64,000 nt of DNA from Onstottus_B arcticum (GTDB taxonomy: Bacteria; Acidobacteriota; Blastocatellia; UBA7656), in contig JBBPIE010000014.1 of assembly GCA_038040485.1 (NCBI GenBank), positions 96,437 to 160,436 of the forward strand, given 5' to 3'. A program made the translations under genes and the position numbers. Numbering within the stretch: position 1 is the first letter of the stretch; each line of letters opens with the position of its first letter. The notes beneath the pieces were generated by a model. The model worked only from the letters and a program-made list of their open reading frames with translations, was not told the origin of the DNA and made no database searches. Of this stretch, positions 1-8,766 are shown piece after piece.

Positions 1-1772
1 CGCTTCGTTGCGCGCTGGGTGACACAGTTCAGATCACGCTTCTCAATCAGGTCAAGGTCCAGGATTTTGGAGGCTCGCTCGATTCGGGCGAAGAAGGCCG
101 CGGCACCGGCTGCGATCAGGCGACCAAGGTCAATGCGGACGGAACGACCGACAAGAACTGGTACCCGTCCATCGACAAGTACCCGGACTGCTTGCACGGA
201 TCCAGCAGCGCGAATATCCACTTTCATGGCACGCACGTCACGCCCTCAACCACGGGCGATAACGTCCTGGTTCAGGTTCGGCCCAACCCGAAGGTGACCG
301 AGAACGGCGTCCGCGAGTCGTTCAGGAAGATTTTCCGGGGTTGTGAGCTGAGTCATGAACCGCAAAAGTGGGACGACCTTCCAGTTGAGTGGCGAGAGAA
401 TCAGCGAGTGCTTCTCGAGGAGTATGACAACACAGCGCCGTTTCAGGGCGGGCATGGCCTTCCGCTGAATTTGAGGTTGTGGCCTCAGAACCGCGAGTCC
501 ATCTCTCAAGGCGTATGGCCACAATGGTACATCGGTTCCTATCCCTACTGCTTCCAGATTCCGAAGTATGAGGAGGATCAAAACCACAAACCCACCGGCG
601 TCAAGATGGGTCAGGCTCCGGGCACGCACTGGTATCACTCGCACAAACATGGCTCGACCGCGATTAACATGTTTAACGGTCTGGCCGGCGCGCTGATCAT
701 TACAGACGACAGCCCCGAGGGATACGACGGGAAACTGAAGGGCTTCTATACACAGAAACGCCAAAAGCTCGACGAAGTCGTTCTGGTCTTCCAGCAAATT
801 ACCGCAGCGCCCAATCTGCTTAGCGCGGCGCCGGCGGGACCGTCCGCAAAGCTGGTCAACGGTCAGTTCACTCCAACCATCACAATGCGGCCCGGCCAGA
901 TTCAGTTGTGGCGCATGATAAACGCCACCGTTCAGGCTTTCGTAAACGTCCAGTTCAACGCGGTTCTCTTAGGCGCTCCGCGCATAAACTTCCGGCAGAC
1001 CTCGCAGGACGGCGTTCAACTCGCGCAGAAAAACTACGGCGATCCGCAGAACGGCAAGAACGCAATCAACATGGCGCCGGCCAACAGGGTAGATCTGCTC
1101 GTGCAAGCACCCGATGCCGAAGGGTGCTACGTGCTCGGCACGACAACCGCGCCGATACTGTACGTCAACGTCAAGGGTGGCGCGATTTCGCCACGGATGG
1201 AATTCCCCGACGCCGCCAGTTTTCCAACACAGCCGACCTTTCTCGCTGACATCGACCCGAGCACGATTCGGCTTCGGAGGGAAGTGGTTTACGGTTGGGA
1301 GGCCGGCCGAACAGCTCCCGGCCGAAATGCCGCAACTGTGCAGCCCCCTCTGATACCAAACGCGCCGCCTCACTACACGATCGACCGCAAACAGTTTGAA
1401 GATCAGATCATTGATCAGGTGATGGTCCTCGACACCGCCGAGGAGTGGACCATAATCAACGACACAACCGGGATCGCGCATCCGTTTCACATTCACGTGA
1501 ACCCATTCCAGATTGTCGAACTCTTCGATCCGAATACGATGACGGCGCCGCTCAAACTCACGCCGCCGTACGTCTGGTGGGACACGTTTGCAATCCCGAA
1601 GGGCAAACTCGTCAACGGGAAGATAGTCCCCGGCTACTTCAAGATGCGCAGCCGCTTCGTCGATTTTACCGGCATGTACGTGCAACACTGCCACATCCTG
1701 CCGCACGAAGACCGAGGCATGATGCAGTTGGTCCAGGTCGTCAGCAACCGCACGCTCAATAAGCATCACTGA
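1..1772 (+). CDS. Multicopper oxidase, 5'-truncated by window edge
   Basis: This is a cupredoxin-fold multicopper oxidase that probably oxidises a metal ion or phenolic substrate outside the cytoplasm while reducing oxygen to water. The frame is open from base 3 to the stop at 1770-1772, and the codons before the first ATG (192) translate as normal cupredoxin sequence (GDTVQITLLNQV), so the gene begins to the left of the window. All four copper-binding stretches are visible: HFHGTH near 219, HWYHSH near 627, HPFHIH at 1479-1496 and HCHILPHEDRGMM from 1686. The last contains the type 1 Cys and the axial Met. The signal peptide and true start are not in the window. Substrate cannot be told; bilirubin-oxidase-, CopA- or spore-coat-like members share these motifs. 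Confidence 0.9.
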   Translation, partial: LRCALGDTVQITLLNQVKVQDFGGSLDSGEEGRGTGCDQATKVNADGTTDKNWYPSIDKYPDCLHGSSSANIHFHGTHVTPSTTGDNVLVQVRPNPKVTENGVRESFRKIFRGCELSHEPQKWDDLPVEWRENQRVLLEEYDNTAPFQGGHGLPLNLRLWPQNRESISQGVWPQWYIGSYPYCFQIPKYEEDQNHKPTGVKMGQAPGTHWYHSHKHGSTAINMFNGLAGALIITDDSPEGYDGKLKGFYTQKRQKLDEVVLVFQQITAAPNLLSAAPAGPSAKLVNGQFTPTITMRPGQIQLWRMINATVQAFVNVQFNAVLLGAPRINFRQTSQDGVQLAQKNYGDPQNGKNAINMAPANRVDLLVQAPDAEGCYVLGTTTAPILYVNVKGGAISPRMEFPDAASFPTQPTFLADIDPSTIRLRREVVYGWEAGRTAPGRNAATVQPPLIPNAPPHYTIDRKQFEDQIIDQVMVLDTAEEWTIINDTTGIAHPFHIHVNPFQIVELFDPNTMTAPLKLTPPYVWWDTFAIPKGKLVNGKIVPGYFKMRSRFVDFTGMYVQHCHILPHEDRGMMQLVQVVSNRTLNKHH

Positions 1773-1800
1773 GACAGAAAAGTTTGGGGATTTGTCTACG

Positions 1801-1874
1801 CCTGGGAGCGCGGGCGTCCCGCCCGCATCGATAGGGATTCGACAGACTGCGGGCGGGACGCCCGCGCTCCCAGG
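1801..1874. repeat. Palindromic REP-like repeat, GGGAGCGCGGGCG family
   Basis: The sequence CCTGGGAGCGCGGGCGTCCC reads inward from 1801 and its complement ends at 1874, giving two arms of about 26 bases around a loop of about 22. It lies between the multicopper oxidase stop and the receptor start, ending 22 bases before the receptor GTG. Related copies lie in hemW and at 42749 and 52410. Confidence 0.9.
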
Positions 1875-1896
1875 TAGATCAAACCGGAGATCCTAA

Positions 1897-4800
1897 GTGC
1901 AAAGACGCTTTCACCGTCTCGCGTTCCTCGCCGCGATGCTGCTCTCGATGGGGTTCAGCGCGCCTTCGCCCACGGGCAGCATCAGCGGGGTGGTCAAAGA
2001 TCCTTCAGGCGCAACCTTGCCCGGCGTCCGGATCAGCTTATTGAGCGCCTCGACCCGAATGCAGAGAGGGGCACTCTCGGACGCAAACGGGGCGTTTCAC
2101 TTTCAGCAACTCGAGCCCGCGGACTGGTCGCTCTCAGCCGAAGCGCCCGGCTTCAAGCGCGTCACTATCCCAAAAGTCATCGTTCAGGTAGACCAGGTAA
2201 CCCGCGTTGAAATGGTCCTGCAGGTGGGCGATGTGTCGGAAGTCATAGAAGTCGCGGCCGTCACCCCGCTGCTCGAGACCGACAAGTCCACCTTGAGCAC
2301 CGTCGTTGACAGTCGAACCATCCATAGCTTGCCCCTTAATGCCCGGCAGTTTCTCGACCTGGCTCTGCTCACGCCCGGCACTGTGCCTGCCGGGCCGGGC
2401 ACGCAGGGAAGCGGTTTCAACTCGGCAGGCGCGCGCTCGCAATCGAATGTCTACCTGTTAGACGGCATCAGCAACATGGACACGCAGCAGAACGGGCCGC
2501 TCAATTCGTTCCGCATCACGGATGCCGTTCAGGAATTCGCGGTGCAGACAAGCGTGCCTCTGCCGGAGTTTGGGCGCGGAAGCGGCGGCCAGGTCAACAT
2601 CGTCACCAGATCCGGCTCAAACCAATTTCACGGCGCGGCCTTCGAGTACTTCCGCAACACGGTGCTCGACGCCGCGGATTTCTTCACCAACAAACTGGGC
2701 GGGCAGAAGAACGTCTTGAATCGCAACCAGTTTGGTTTAACACTCGGCGGACCGCTGGTCAAAAACCGGACCTTCTTCTTCGCTTCTTACGAAGGGTTTC
2801 GCCAGGTCGCTCCGGTAGTTCGATCCACGCGTGTGCCCACGCTCGCCGACCGGGCTTCCGTAACCGATCTGATAGCGAAGCGGCTCCTCGACTTCTGGCC
2901 GCTGCCGAATGCTTCCGGGACGTTGAACTTTATTGCCAACGTGCGTAACGAAGACGATGACGACACCGGATTCATCCGCATCGATCACAGGCTCGGCGCA
3001 AGCGATCAATTGTCCGGCCGGTGGACGGAATATCGAGCTTCGAGTTTTATCGGCGGGCCTACGCCGCTGACCGGCGGCAACCGGGGCGAACCCGTCCAGC
3101 GATCCGTCATGCTGAGTGAGGTTCATACGTTCTCGCCCGCGCTGATAAACGAGCTTCGTCTTGGCTACTCGCGGAACGTGATGGAGCGAGCAGTCCAGGA
3201 TGACGGGCTGAATGCGGCGGAGATATTCACCGACGCCGCCGGCAATCCGTTAACGGGCGTAGTCGATGCCGCGAAGGACCCGCTCAACTCGGGACTGCCG
3301 ACGATAACGATAGCGGGAGGGTTCGCGGCGCTCGGGACCAATCTCAACTTCCCGCAAGGCCGCGTGTCGAGCACTATAGAACTCTTCGACAACATGTCGC
3401 TCAGCGCTCCGTTCGGCTGGTCGAAGCACTTCTGGCGATGGGGCTTTCATATTCGCCGCGAAGATCTGCGCCGCTATCTCAATCGCGCGTCACGCGGCTC
3501 ATTTAGCTTCGCGACCTTTCCCGACTTCGCGAAGGGACTCGTGCAAAGCTCCAACTTCCGAACAGGGAGCACGCTGGCCTACTGGCGGCGTCATCCGTGG
3601 GACTTGTTCTGGCAGGACGAGTTCAAAGTGCGGGAGAACCTGACACTGCATTATGGCGTCCGTTACGAGTACCCGTCGGCGATAGGCGAGATTCGCAACA
3701 ACGCGACGAATTTCGTTCCCGGAGTCGGGCCCGTGGTGGTGGGCAGCAACCGCAACCTGGATGTCGATCCGGCGTTGAAGGGCCCGGCCGCGCTCATCTT
3801 TCGAGAGGCGTCGTTCACTCTTCCGTCAAGCGGCGTCTTCCCGGACAAGAACAACGTCGCGCCGATGTTCGGATTTGCATACACGCCGCGATTCGCTTCG
3901 GGTTTGTTCGGCGTGAACGACACCGTCATTCGAGGCGGATTTCGCGTAGCCTACGACGACCTGTTCAACAACGTGCCGTCGAGCATGGCTCTCGGTCCCC
4001 CGTACAATCTGCAAGTCAGCCAGACTGCGAATGTCACGCGCCCAGGGAAGTTTCCCTGGGCGATCGGGTTCGATCAAAACGTGCCGCTGATCTCGAACTT
4101 CGGGAAACAGGGACCGGGAACTCCGACTGTTGGAGTCCTGAACTTTCAAGGCGTGGACCCGAACTTGAGAAGCGCGTATCTGTATCAGTACAACCTCGGC
4201 ATCCAGCGCAAGCTGGGCGACGCATTTTCGATCGAGGCCGACTACCAGGGAAGCTCCGGCCGGAGGCTCGGAGTTTTTATAGACGTGAATCAACCAACGG
4301 TGATCGTGCGCGATCCTGCCAAACGAGGCCCTCTCGCTCCAAATGAACAGGTGTTTCCGTTCAACCACTTCGGCAACGTGCAGCTCGCGAAGTCAATCGG
4401 CAGTTCGAACTATAACGGGCTGGTCTTGCTCGCGAAGTACCAGGACCGCCGCGGCCTCTTTGTGCAAGGCTTCTACACGTTTGGAAAATCGCTCGACTAC
4501 AACTCATCGTATTTCGGATCGAACAACCTGTTGGGAGAGACGGGAGCGCCAGTCAACTCGAAGAACCTCGGAGTTGAGCACGGCCCATCCGCATTCGACA
4601 TCCGCCACCGCTTCAATCTTCTCTACGTGATCGAATTGCCGGCAGGTCCGGGGCACCGGCTCTTCGGATGGAACAATAACTTCTCACGGACACTGTTCGG
4701 CGGCTGGCAAATTTCTGGAGTAGTGACGCTGCAATCGGGCTACCCATTCACAGTAGTGACAGGCGGGCCGGACTCGAGCGGCTTCAACCAGGCGAGCAAT

Positions 4801-5229
4801 TCCGGCCTCAGCCCCGCCGCCGGTGACCGTCCCGATCTGGTAAAGCCTCTTCCATTACCGCAGGACAACCGCGACCCTGACGAGGCGTTCGATGGGACGT
4901 GGTTCAAGCCGGCGCTGGCGGGCCGAGTCGGCAACTCAGGCCGCAATCAATATTCTGGACCGGGTCTGGCGAACTACGACTTTGCGGTCGCGAAGGATTT
5001 CCCGCTTGGGGCCAGACTTGGCGAGCAGACTCGCGTTCAGTTCCGCGCAGACTTCTTCAATCTGTTCAATCACACCAATTTCGCGAACCCGGTGAGCGAC
5101 CTAAGCAACGCGAACTTTGGCAAGATCACACAAACGCTCGGAGCGGCAAGCGCGCCTTCGATCGGCACGACCGGCGGCGCGATCGGCGGACCAAGACTGA
5201 TCCAGCTCTCGCTGCGAATTCGGTTCTGA
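1897..5229 (+). CDS. Oar-like TonB-dependent outer-membrane receptor with CarboxypepD_reg domain
   Basis: The 1110-residue protein is an outer-membrane beta-barrel receptor, presumably for uptake of a large substrate powered by TonB. It has a hydrophobic signal peptide at residues 1-25, a carboxypeptidase-regulatory-like beta-sandwich (GSISGVVKDPSGATLPGVR onward, about 27-115), a plug domain (about 120-240) and a long barrel ending in an aromatic-terminated strand (LSLRIRF), as expected for BamA-dependent insertion. The start is GTG at 1897 with a GGAGA ribosome-binding site seven bases upstream. This architecture (Oar/SusC-like without a SusD partner) is expanded in Acidobacteriota. No TonB or SusD gene is adjacent. 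Substrate is unknown. Confidence 0.92.
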   Translation: MQRRFHRLAFLAAMLLSMGFSAPSPTGSISGVVKDPSGATLPGVRISLLSASTRMQRGALSDANGAFHFQQLEPADWSLSAEAPGFKRVTIPKVIVQVDQVTRVEMVLQVGDVSEVIEVAAVTPLLETDKSTLSTVVDSRTIHSLPLNARQFLDLALLTPGTVPAGPGTQGSGFNSAGARSQSNVYLLDGISNMDTQQNGPLNSFRITDAVQEFAVQTSVPLPEFGRGSGGQVNIVTRSGSNQFHGAAFEYFRNTVLDAADFFTNKLGGQKNVLNRNQFGLTLGGPLVKNRTFFFASYEGFRQVAPVVRSTRVPTLADRASVTDLIAKRLLDFWPLPNASGTLNFIANVRNEDDDDTGFIRIDHRLGASDQLSGRWTEYRASSFIGGPTPLTGGNRGEPVQRSVMLSEVHTFSPALINELRLGYSRNVMERAVQDDGLNAAEIFTDAAGNPLTGVVDAAKDPLNSGLPTITIAGGFAALGTNLNFPQGRVSSTIELFDNMSLSAPFGWSKHFWRWGFHIRREDLRRYLNRASRGSFSFATFPDFAKGLVQSSNFRTGSTLAYWRRHPWDLFWQDEFKVRENLTLHYGVRYEYPSAIGEIRNNATNFVPGVGPVVVGSNRNLDVDPALKGPAALIFREASFTLPSSGVFPDKNNVAPMFGFAYTPRFASGLFGVNDTVIRGGFRVAYDDLFNNVPSSMALGPPYNLQVSQTANVTRPGKFPWAIGFDQNVPLISNFGKQGPGTPTVGVLNFQGVDPNLRSAYLYQYNLGIQRKLGDAFSIEADYQGSSGRRLGVFIDVNQPTVIVRDPAKRGPLAPNEQVFPFNHFGNVQLAKSIGSSNYNGLVLLAKYQDRRGLFVQGFYTFGKSLDYNSSYFGSNNLLGETGAPVNSKNLGVEHGPSAFDIRHRFNLLYVIELPAGPGHRLFGWNNNFSRTLFGGWQISGVVTLQSGYPFTVVTGGPDSSGFNQASNSGLSPAAGDRPDLVKPLPLPQDNRDPDEAFDGTWFKPALAGRVGNSGRNQYSGPGLANYDFAVAKDFPLGARLGEQTRVQFRADFFNLFNHTNFANPVSDLSNANFGKITQTLGAASAPSIGTTGGAIGGPRLIQLSLRIRF

Positions 5230-5466
5230 GGAGCGGTCCGCACTCTGCGGAGGTTCACTAGTAAAAGGAACTCGATTTTTCTCGGCACCAATTATCATTT
5301 TCCGCTGTTTGATTTCCCTCGGGTCTCAAGGAATCTGCATTGTTTTTCTTCGCGTTTCCGTCTATTGGTCTTGAGGGCATCTGAGGACTCTTTTCGTTCG
5401 CGATTTCGGCCAGCGGATTTGACTAGTGGGAGCAAATCAAGAGAAGCAGAAAGCGAGGACCAGTCC

Positions 5467-6489
5467 ATGATCGAGCCAGCGCGAGTCGATGCGTGGAACA
5501 TTTCCAACCTTCGTACGCTATATCTTAGCCCCACTAATGTCTGCAACTACTTTTGCGTTATGTGCTTCAATCAAATGACCAAAACGGATAGAGGCTTCCT
5601 GGATTGGGACTTATTTGAACAAATCATCAACGAGTTGGTCGAGATACGCAGGCAAGTTGATTCACAATTCTCTGAATTCCATTTTTATCTGGACGGCGAG
5701 CCTTTTCTTCATAAAGAGTACGTCGAGATGCTGAGGTATATTGATCGTTCATTGAGTGGCGTTCGAGTCATCATAAGCACGAATGGCGCTTTGATGACTC
5801 CCGATAAGATTGATGATCTACTGCGGCTCAACTCAAATCAGTATATCTACATAATCTCCCTTGATGCATCTAACGAAGAGCTCTACAGAAAGATCAAGCC
5901 TCGCAGCGATTTTACGTCTGCTGAGGAGAATGCCAGATACTTCCTCGCAAAAAAGATCGAGAATAACATCAATAATCCGTATGCCGTTTTGCAATTCATA
6001 GTGATGTCGATCAACGAACAGAATATGCATGACTTCTATTGGAAATGGGAGCCTCTAATCGGTCCGATGACAAAAGCTGGTTACTGTTTGTGGACAGACA
6101 GTTTGCTTCGCGAGAACTCTTCGCATATTTACTGGAAGCGATTTCACCACAGAAGCAACCCTGTGCAAATAGATCATCCGCTATATTCAAACCGCAATGG
6201 CCCCTCGATTGTTCATGATGAATATACAAAGGTGTGCGCCTGGCCGTGGAGAGTCCTCGCTATCGGATGGAACGGCGACGCCCATCCTTGCTGTTTCTTT
6301 CCAGAGAGTAAAAGTATGTTAGGAACCATCAGAGGCAAAAATATCACCCAGATCTTCGAGGGCATGGAAATCAAGCAGATGCGATGGCATTTTCTGAGAA
6401 ACAGCGTTGATCAGATACCTGTTTGCAATACTTGTGATCACAAAGCCTGGTGGCATGACAAAGGACTGGAGGATCACCTGGGTATTTGA
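5467..6489 (+). CDS. Radical SAM/SPASM-domain protein
   Basis: The 340-residue protein is a radical S-adenosylmethionine enzyme. The CxxxCxxC cluster motif is C26-C30-C33 (CNYFCVMC), followed by a GEP-like segment (DGEPFLH) that normally contacts SAM. The C-terminal part has further cysteines (C257, C275, C276, C320, C323) in a SPASM-like arrangement, with the usual G.I....I..IF spacing, suggesting an auxiliary iron-sulfur cluster. ATG 5467 is preferred because GAGGA lies seven bases before it; a longer frame to 5365 has no support. It is followed by three genes on the same strand (membrane protein, glycosyltransferase-like, HAD). Base composition is visibly richer in AT than the flanking receptor gene. 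SPASM enzymes often modify peptides or sugars; the substrate here cannot be read. Confidence 0.85.
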   Translation: MIEPARVDAWNISNLRTLYLSPTNVCNYFCVMCFNQMTKTDRGFLDWDLFEQIINELVEIRRQVDSQFSEFHFYLDGEPFLHKEYVEMLRYIDRSLSGVRVIISTNGALMTPDKIDDLLRLNSNQYIYIISLDASNEELYRKIKPRSDFTSAEENARYFLAKKIENNINNPYAVLQFIVMSINEQNMHDFYWKWEPLIGPMTKAGYCLWTDSLLRENSSHIYWKRFHHRSNPVQIDHPLYSNRNGPSIVHDEYTKVCAWPWRVLAIGWNGDAHPCCFFPESKSMLGTIRGKNITQIFEGMEIKQMRWHFLRNSVDQIPVCNTCDHKAWWHDKGLEDHLGI

Positions 6490-6531
6490 CTTCCTTGGCG
6501 AGATATCTCCATTGTCTTCGATAACGGCAGA

Positions 6532-7224
6532 ATGAAAGGCAAACATCCAGCTAAGCCGTTTGGTCCAAACGAGCCGCTCTCCCGGCGGGAAGCGTCTGCA
6601 CAAGCCCAGCGGGACAAGTTAGAAGGGATCCAGGCCAACCGCATTTTGGAGGAATGGAAAGCAAACGTGCAGTTGTACGTACATCACGATAATCTCAAGC
6701 AGGAGCGAATCCGCCACTTCCTGACCATGCAAGGAGCACTCTTTGCTTTCGTTGGCTTATCAACCAAAGAGGCGATCGAGGGCACGCGGCCGATATTGGC
6801 AACTATCACTTTTCTTCTCTTCTCCATTGGGATCTCTGTCATCGGAGTTTTGCTTGCCTTTGGCTGGAAGGGTATGGATGAGCGAGCAAGGAAGTTTACA
6901 CTGTTTGAGCGCCGATGCTTGCGCGAGTTGGAGAATGAGTGGAGGTCGCTCTTCCCGAAGGATCGAAGGGGCCTGTCAACTTATACGGAGCTGGCGGTCA
7001 TTTTGGAGAAAGGAGGTGAAACATTCCAGAATATCGACGGCGATCGCTGCAGGGATATCAAGCAAACCTATCATGGTGACTACAAGGCGCTAGAGGATCA
7101 AAGCGGCACAGCCTCAAGCATGGAAACCCTCATCTGGTTTAAAGTAATTCTATTATTCTGGATTGCGTCTAGTGCCGGGCATATCGCGCTGTTGATAAGC
7201 TTTCTGGTGGTACGGCATTTTTGA
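6532..7224 (+). CDS. Small multi-pass membrane protein, RipA/SLATT-like layout
   Basis: The function is not recognised. The 230-residue protein has a charged N-terminal third, a helix carrying YVHHDNLKQERIRHF, a hydrophobic stretch at about 68-80, a strong transmembrane segment at about 88-112, a cytoplasmic-looking charged segment and a C-terminal transmembrane helix (about 200-226). An E-R-rich helix running straight into a transmembrane pair resembles small membrane proteins of the RipA and SLATT groups, some of which accompany signalling or conflict systems; that resemblance is my inference only. It starts 42 bases after the radical SAM gene and ends 13 bases before the glycosyltransferase-like gene, so it is probably co-transcribed. 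Confidence 0.7.
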   Translation: MKGKHPAKPFGPNEPLSRREASAQAQRDKLEGIQANRILEEWKANVQLYVHHDNLKQERIRHFLTMQGALFAFVGLSTKEAIEGTRPILATITFLLFSIGISVIGVLLAFGWKGMDERARKFTLFERRCLRELENEWRSLFPKDRRGLSTYTELAVILEKGGETFQNIDGDRCRDIKQTYHGDYKALEDQSGTASSMETLIWFKVILLFWIASSAGHIALLISFLVVRHF

Positions 7225-7237
7225 TTCGCAGAGCTTT

Positions 7238-8011
7238 ATGAAGATCAAAACGTTACTCTCTCCTATTCATGATCCTGACGCGCGGTTTCTAAAGCCACTA
7301 CGAGAAAAACTCGCCATTCTTCTCTCGCTCTATGAACACTTGATCTTTGCTGTTTCCAGCAAGACCTCGACAAAGATAGTTGAGTTTCTTGAATCCTCAC
7401 CAAACGTCACTGTTGTGTCGAGTAACGGATACGGCTTTGGAGCCAGAAATGCCTTTGGCGCCGCTTTGAACTTCGGAGACCCTTATCATTGGATTGACTC
7501 TGATAGAATCCTGCACTGGCTGACGGCTTACCCTGATGAGCTCGCCTTTCTGCTGGAAAACCCACCCAACGAACACTACACCATCCTCGGACGGACGGAG
7601 CGCGCGAAGCTGACTCATCCGAAGTCATGGGTATACTGCGAAACCCCGTGCAACAACCTGGCCAGCAAGCGCTTCGGAATCGAGATGGATATCTGCGTCG
7701 CGAATGTCTTCTTATCAAGGAATGCCGTTCGATGGATCCTCAAAGACTCCCTTACAAACGACTGGGGCATTTTGACGGAGTGGCCGATTACCGTTATCCG
7801 GAATGCCGAAAAGAACGCTCTGAGTTATATCGCAATAGAAGGTAATGAATGGGAAGATCCCGACTATTACGAAGAAGAAATTTCAATTGCTGGAGGGATC
7901 GAGCAGTGGAAAACCCAGCGGTATGATTCAGAGGCCGAATGGCTTAAGCGGTTTCAAAACTCGATCGACATAATCTCCCCTCTGTTGAAGCACGCGACAG
8001 ATAATGAATAG
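7238..8011 (+). CDS. Putative glycosyltransferase-like (GT-A type) protein
   Basis: The 257-residue protein has no family I can name with certainty. An alternating beta-alpha N-terminal half leads to HWIDSDRILHW with a D87-x-D89 pair, the position and context of the metal-binding DxD of GT-A nucleotide-sugar transferases. The C-terminal half is acidic (EWEDPDYYEEE). No signal peptide or membrane helix is seen, so it is probably cytosolic. Its last eight bases overlap the start of the HAD gene, which implies coupled translation. A role in adding a sugar within the same pathway as the radical SAM and HAD proteins is an inference from context. Confidence 0.65.
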   Translation: MKIKTLLSPIHDPDARFLKPLREKLAILLSLYEHLIFAVSSKTSTKIVEFLESSPNVTVVSSNGYGFGARNAFGAALNFGDPYHWIDSDRILHWLTAYPDELAFLLENPPNEHYTILGRTERAKLTHPKSWVYCETPCNNLASKRFGIEMDICVANVFLSRNAVRWILKDSLTNDWGILTEWPITVIRNAEKNALSYIAIEGNEWEDPDYYEEEISIAGGIEQWKTQRYDSEAEWLKRFQNSIDIISPLLKHATDNE

Positions 8012-8678
8012 AAGAGCCGTCATTTTTGACCTGGATGGAGTTCTGATCGATAGTATGCCCTTCCACTATCAGGCATGGAGGCAGGCCTTCAGAGAGTTCG
8101 ATATCACCATCACCCGAGAGGAAATATACGAGAGAGAAGGCGAGAAGAGGGAGACTACCGCTAAAGAGCTTTACACAAAACACGCGGGAAAAGAGCCGGC
8201 TCCAAATCTCATAGAGTCTATTATTCACTCGAAGGATAAGGTGTACAGCAGCATATTTAGGGTTCAGTTCATGCACGGTGCCTTGGAATTGCTGAGTCTA
8301 GTGGAGAGTAACAAAGGCAAACTTGGCTTGGTTACGGGAGCCACATCGCTGGACGATCTATTTCGAGAACACAAGGGCTTTCTCGCTATGTTCGATGCAA
8401 TCGTAGATGGCGATGAGCCAGAAAAGGGTAAGCCTGCCCCGGATCCATATCTTTTGGCTCTCCGAAAGCTGGGTCTTTTGCCGCAGAATTGCTATGTTGT
8501 CGAAAATGCGCCTTTGGGGATCAGGTCTGCGGTAGCGGCTCACCTAACCTGTCTTGCTGTGAAAGGAACTTCTCCTCTTTCACATAAAATCCTAAAAGAA
8601 GCAGGTGCTCGTTCCGTCTATGAGAACATCGAACAACTACGAGACGACCTTTTCAGTTTCTTGGCGTCTGACAACTGA
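8004..8678 (+). CDS. HAD-superfamily phosphatase/phosphomutase
   Basis: The 224-residue protein is a haloacid-dehalogenase-type hydrolase of the beta-phosphoglucomutase-like subfamily. Motif I is DLDGVLIDS with nucleophile D9 and general acid D11; motif II is LVTGA; motif III is the lysine of KGKPAPDPY; motif IV is VENAPLGI, where the usual Glu-Asp is Glu-Asn. A helical cap follows motif I. It overlaps the preceding gene by eight bases. It probably removes or moves phosphate on a sugar phosphate, but the substrate cannot be told. The ENAPLGI variant occurs in some active members, so I do not call it inactive. Confidence 0.88.
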   Translation: MNRRAVIFDLDGVLIDSMPFHYQAWRQAFREFDITITREEIYEREGEKRETTAKELYTKHAGKEPAPNLIESIIHSKDKVYSSIFRVQFMHGALELLSLVESNKGKLGLVTGATSLDDLFREHKGFLAMFDAIVDGDEPEKGKPAPDPYLLALRKLGLLPQNCYVVENAPLGIRSAVAAHLTCLAVKGTSPLSHKILKEAGARSVYENIEQLRDDLFSFLASDN

Positions 8679-8766
8679 GTTCAGGACAAATCAAAGCTCT
8701 GGTCGGCACTCCGATGAACGGATTCTGAATACGCGCGGGCAGATGGTTGTCTAGTCGGACCGGTAC

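Noticed and set aside
246..797. A 183-codon minus-strand frame opposite the multicopper oxidase
   Set aside because: The plus strand carries the copper motifs in this same interval.
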